Program-made: the position numbers and the translations under genes
Notes under the pieces: generated by a model
Database searches by the model: none
The model's input: only the letters and a program-made list of their open reading frames with translations
What the model was told of the DNA's origin: nothing
Shown here: in pieces, positions 4,869-5,346 of the stretch
Layout: each line of letters begins with the position of its first letter
Numbering within the stretch: the first letter of the stretch is position 1
Assembly: GCA_030597435.1 (NCBI GenBank)
Contig: JAUVRV010000238.1
Span: 1 to 5,346, forward strand
DNA length: 5,346 bases
From: Gemmatimonadales bacterium
GTDB taxonomy: Bacteria > Gemmatimonadota > Gemmatimonadetes > Gemmatimonadales > GWC2-71-9
Direction: 5' to 3'

Positions 4869-5346
4869 CGGATCGTTCGTGCTGATTTCGAAGACCATGC
4901 CTTGCAGTACCCGCGACAGAAGCATGGCACCGGCAAGGCCAATAACGGTTGCCACACCAACAAGCATCAATCCGGTCTTGACCACATCCAAAGCGACTTC
5001 GTGTCCCTCCGCCCCCAACGCCATTCGGATGCCAAACTCTCGGGTGCGCTGGCTCACCGAGTAAGACATGACGCCGTAGATCCCGATTCCAGCCAACACC
5101 AGAGCCAGGACCGCAAATACCACGAGCGAGACCATTGCGAATCTCGCTTGTGACACCGAGTCACCCAGGTACGACTCCATGCTACTCACTCTGTAGATCG
5201 GCAGATCGGGATCGATCTCCTGCACCTTGCTCCGCAGGGCGACTGTGTAGCTCAGTGGATCTCCAGTGGTGCGCGCGACGATACTCATGAAGGCGAAATC
5301 GGCGAACTGCTGGTTGTGCCAGTAGAACATCGTACGGGGCTCGGTA
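4755..5346 (-). CDS. ABC-transporter permease, MacB/FtsX type, C-terminal part (partial)
   Basis: These are the last 196 codons of a MacB-like permease; the frame is open at the right edge, so the apparent ATG at 5328-5330 is internal. The visible part begins in the extracytoplasmic domain (VARTTGDPLSYTVALRSKV, then DPDLPIYRVSSME). Three hydrophobic segments of the FtsX/MacB core follow, at about 69-95, 121-146 and 158-178 of the fragment. Between the first two lies the conserved cytoplasmic loop SQRTREFGIRMALGA, which couples to the ATPase. The end, ARRASKVDPIEALRYE, is the classic family terminus. Such permeases work with a MacB-type ATPase and a membrane-fusion partner in efflux or mechanotransmission; tandem paralogues are common in Acidobacteriota and Gemmatimonadota. 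The partner genes lie outside the window, so the substrate is unknown. Its last 114 bp overlap the 3' end of the convergent TopIB reading frame. Confidence 0.95.
   Translation of the reverse strand, partial: TEPRTMFYWHNQQFADFAFMSIVARTTGDPLSYTVALRSKVQEIDPDLPIYRVSSMESYLGDSVSQARFAMVSLVVFAVLALVLAGIGIYGVMSYSVSQRTREFGIRMALGAEGHEVALDVVKTGLMLVGVATVIGLAGAMLLSRVLQGMVFEISTNDPLTLIGVSLFLAVVALAACYLPARRASKVDPIEALRYE

Noticed and set aside
5328..5330. ATG at 5330 as the start of a short permease gene
   Set aside because: The frame is open to the window edge and codes family-typical residues upstream (TEPRT). The visible part is only the C-terminal third of a MacB-like permease.
1..5346. tRNA, rRNA, CRISPR array, IS element or phage genes
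   Set aside because: Nothing resembling these was seen by eye: no spaced identical repeats, no transposase or integrase frames, and no cloverleaf. A dedicated scan was not possible here.

Overview
The window holds seven protein genes or gene ends and nothing that looks like an RNA gene, IS element or CRISPR array. It appears to come from a moderately GC-rich, diderm, mostly uncultured-type bacterium. Supporting this are two Tat-type signal peptides, a DUF481 outer-membrane barrel with a Sec signal, a MacB/FtsX-type permease end of the kind that is abundant in Acidobacteriota and Gemmatimonadota, and a poxvirus-like bacterial topoisomerase IB. The phylum is inferred from gene content only.

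Layout. Positions 1-949 (minus strand) form a translationally coupled pair: an ArsR-type regulator (GTG start at 949) overlaps by 4 bp, as ATGA, the N-terminal 201 residues of a Tat-exported molybdopterin/[4Fe-4S] oxidoreductase of the PsrA/PhsA/ArrA branch, which runs off the left edge. Upstream, at 950-1106, lie a possible ArsR operator (986-1005) and a perfect palindrome followed by a U-rich tract (1014-1046). The palindrome reads best as the terminator of the preceding minus-strand unit.

That unit runs 3511 to 1107 on the minus strand: a DUF481 outer-membrane beta-barrel protein, a Tat-exported aldo/keto reductase (42 bp gap), and a 91-residue Nif11-like leader-peptide protein (38 bp gap). 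At 3512-3653 is a divergent intergenic region. From it a plus-strand TopIB gene reads right and ends inside the convergently transcribed 3' end of an ABC-transporter permease, which enters from the right edge.

Functional picture. The left pair looks like a self-regulated respiratory or sulfur (possibly arsenic) oxyanion module, in which a cysteine-bearing ArsR repressor controls a periplasmic molybdoenzyme. The middle three genes look like a cell-envelope operon whose small last gene resembles a RiPP precursor but has no visible modifying enzyme here. TopIB and the permease are probably unrelated neighbours. The most notable points are the ArsR cysteine at the BigR/SqrR persulfide-sensor position next to a PsrA-like enzyme, the orphan Nif11 peptide, and the antisense-encoded C-terminal tail of TopIB.
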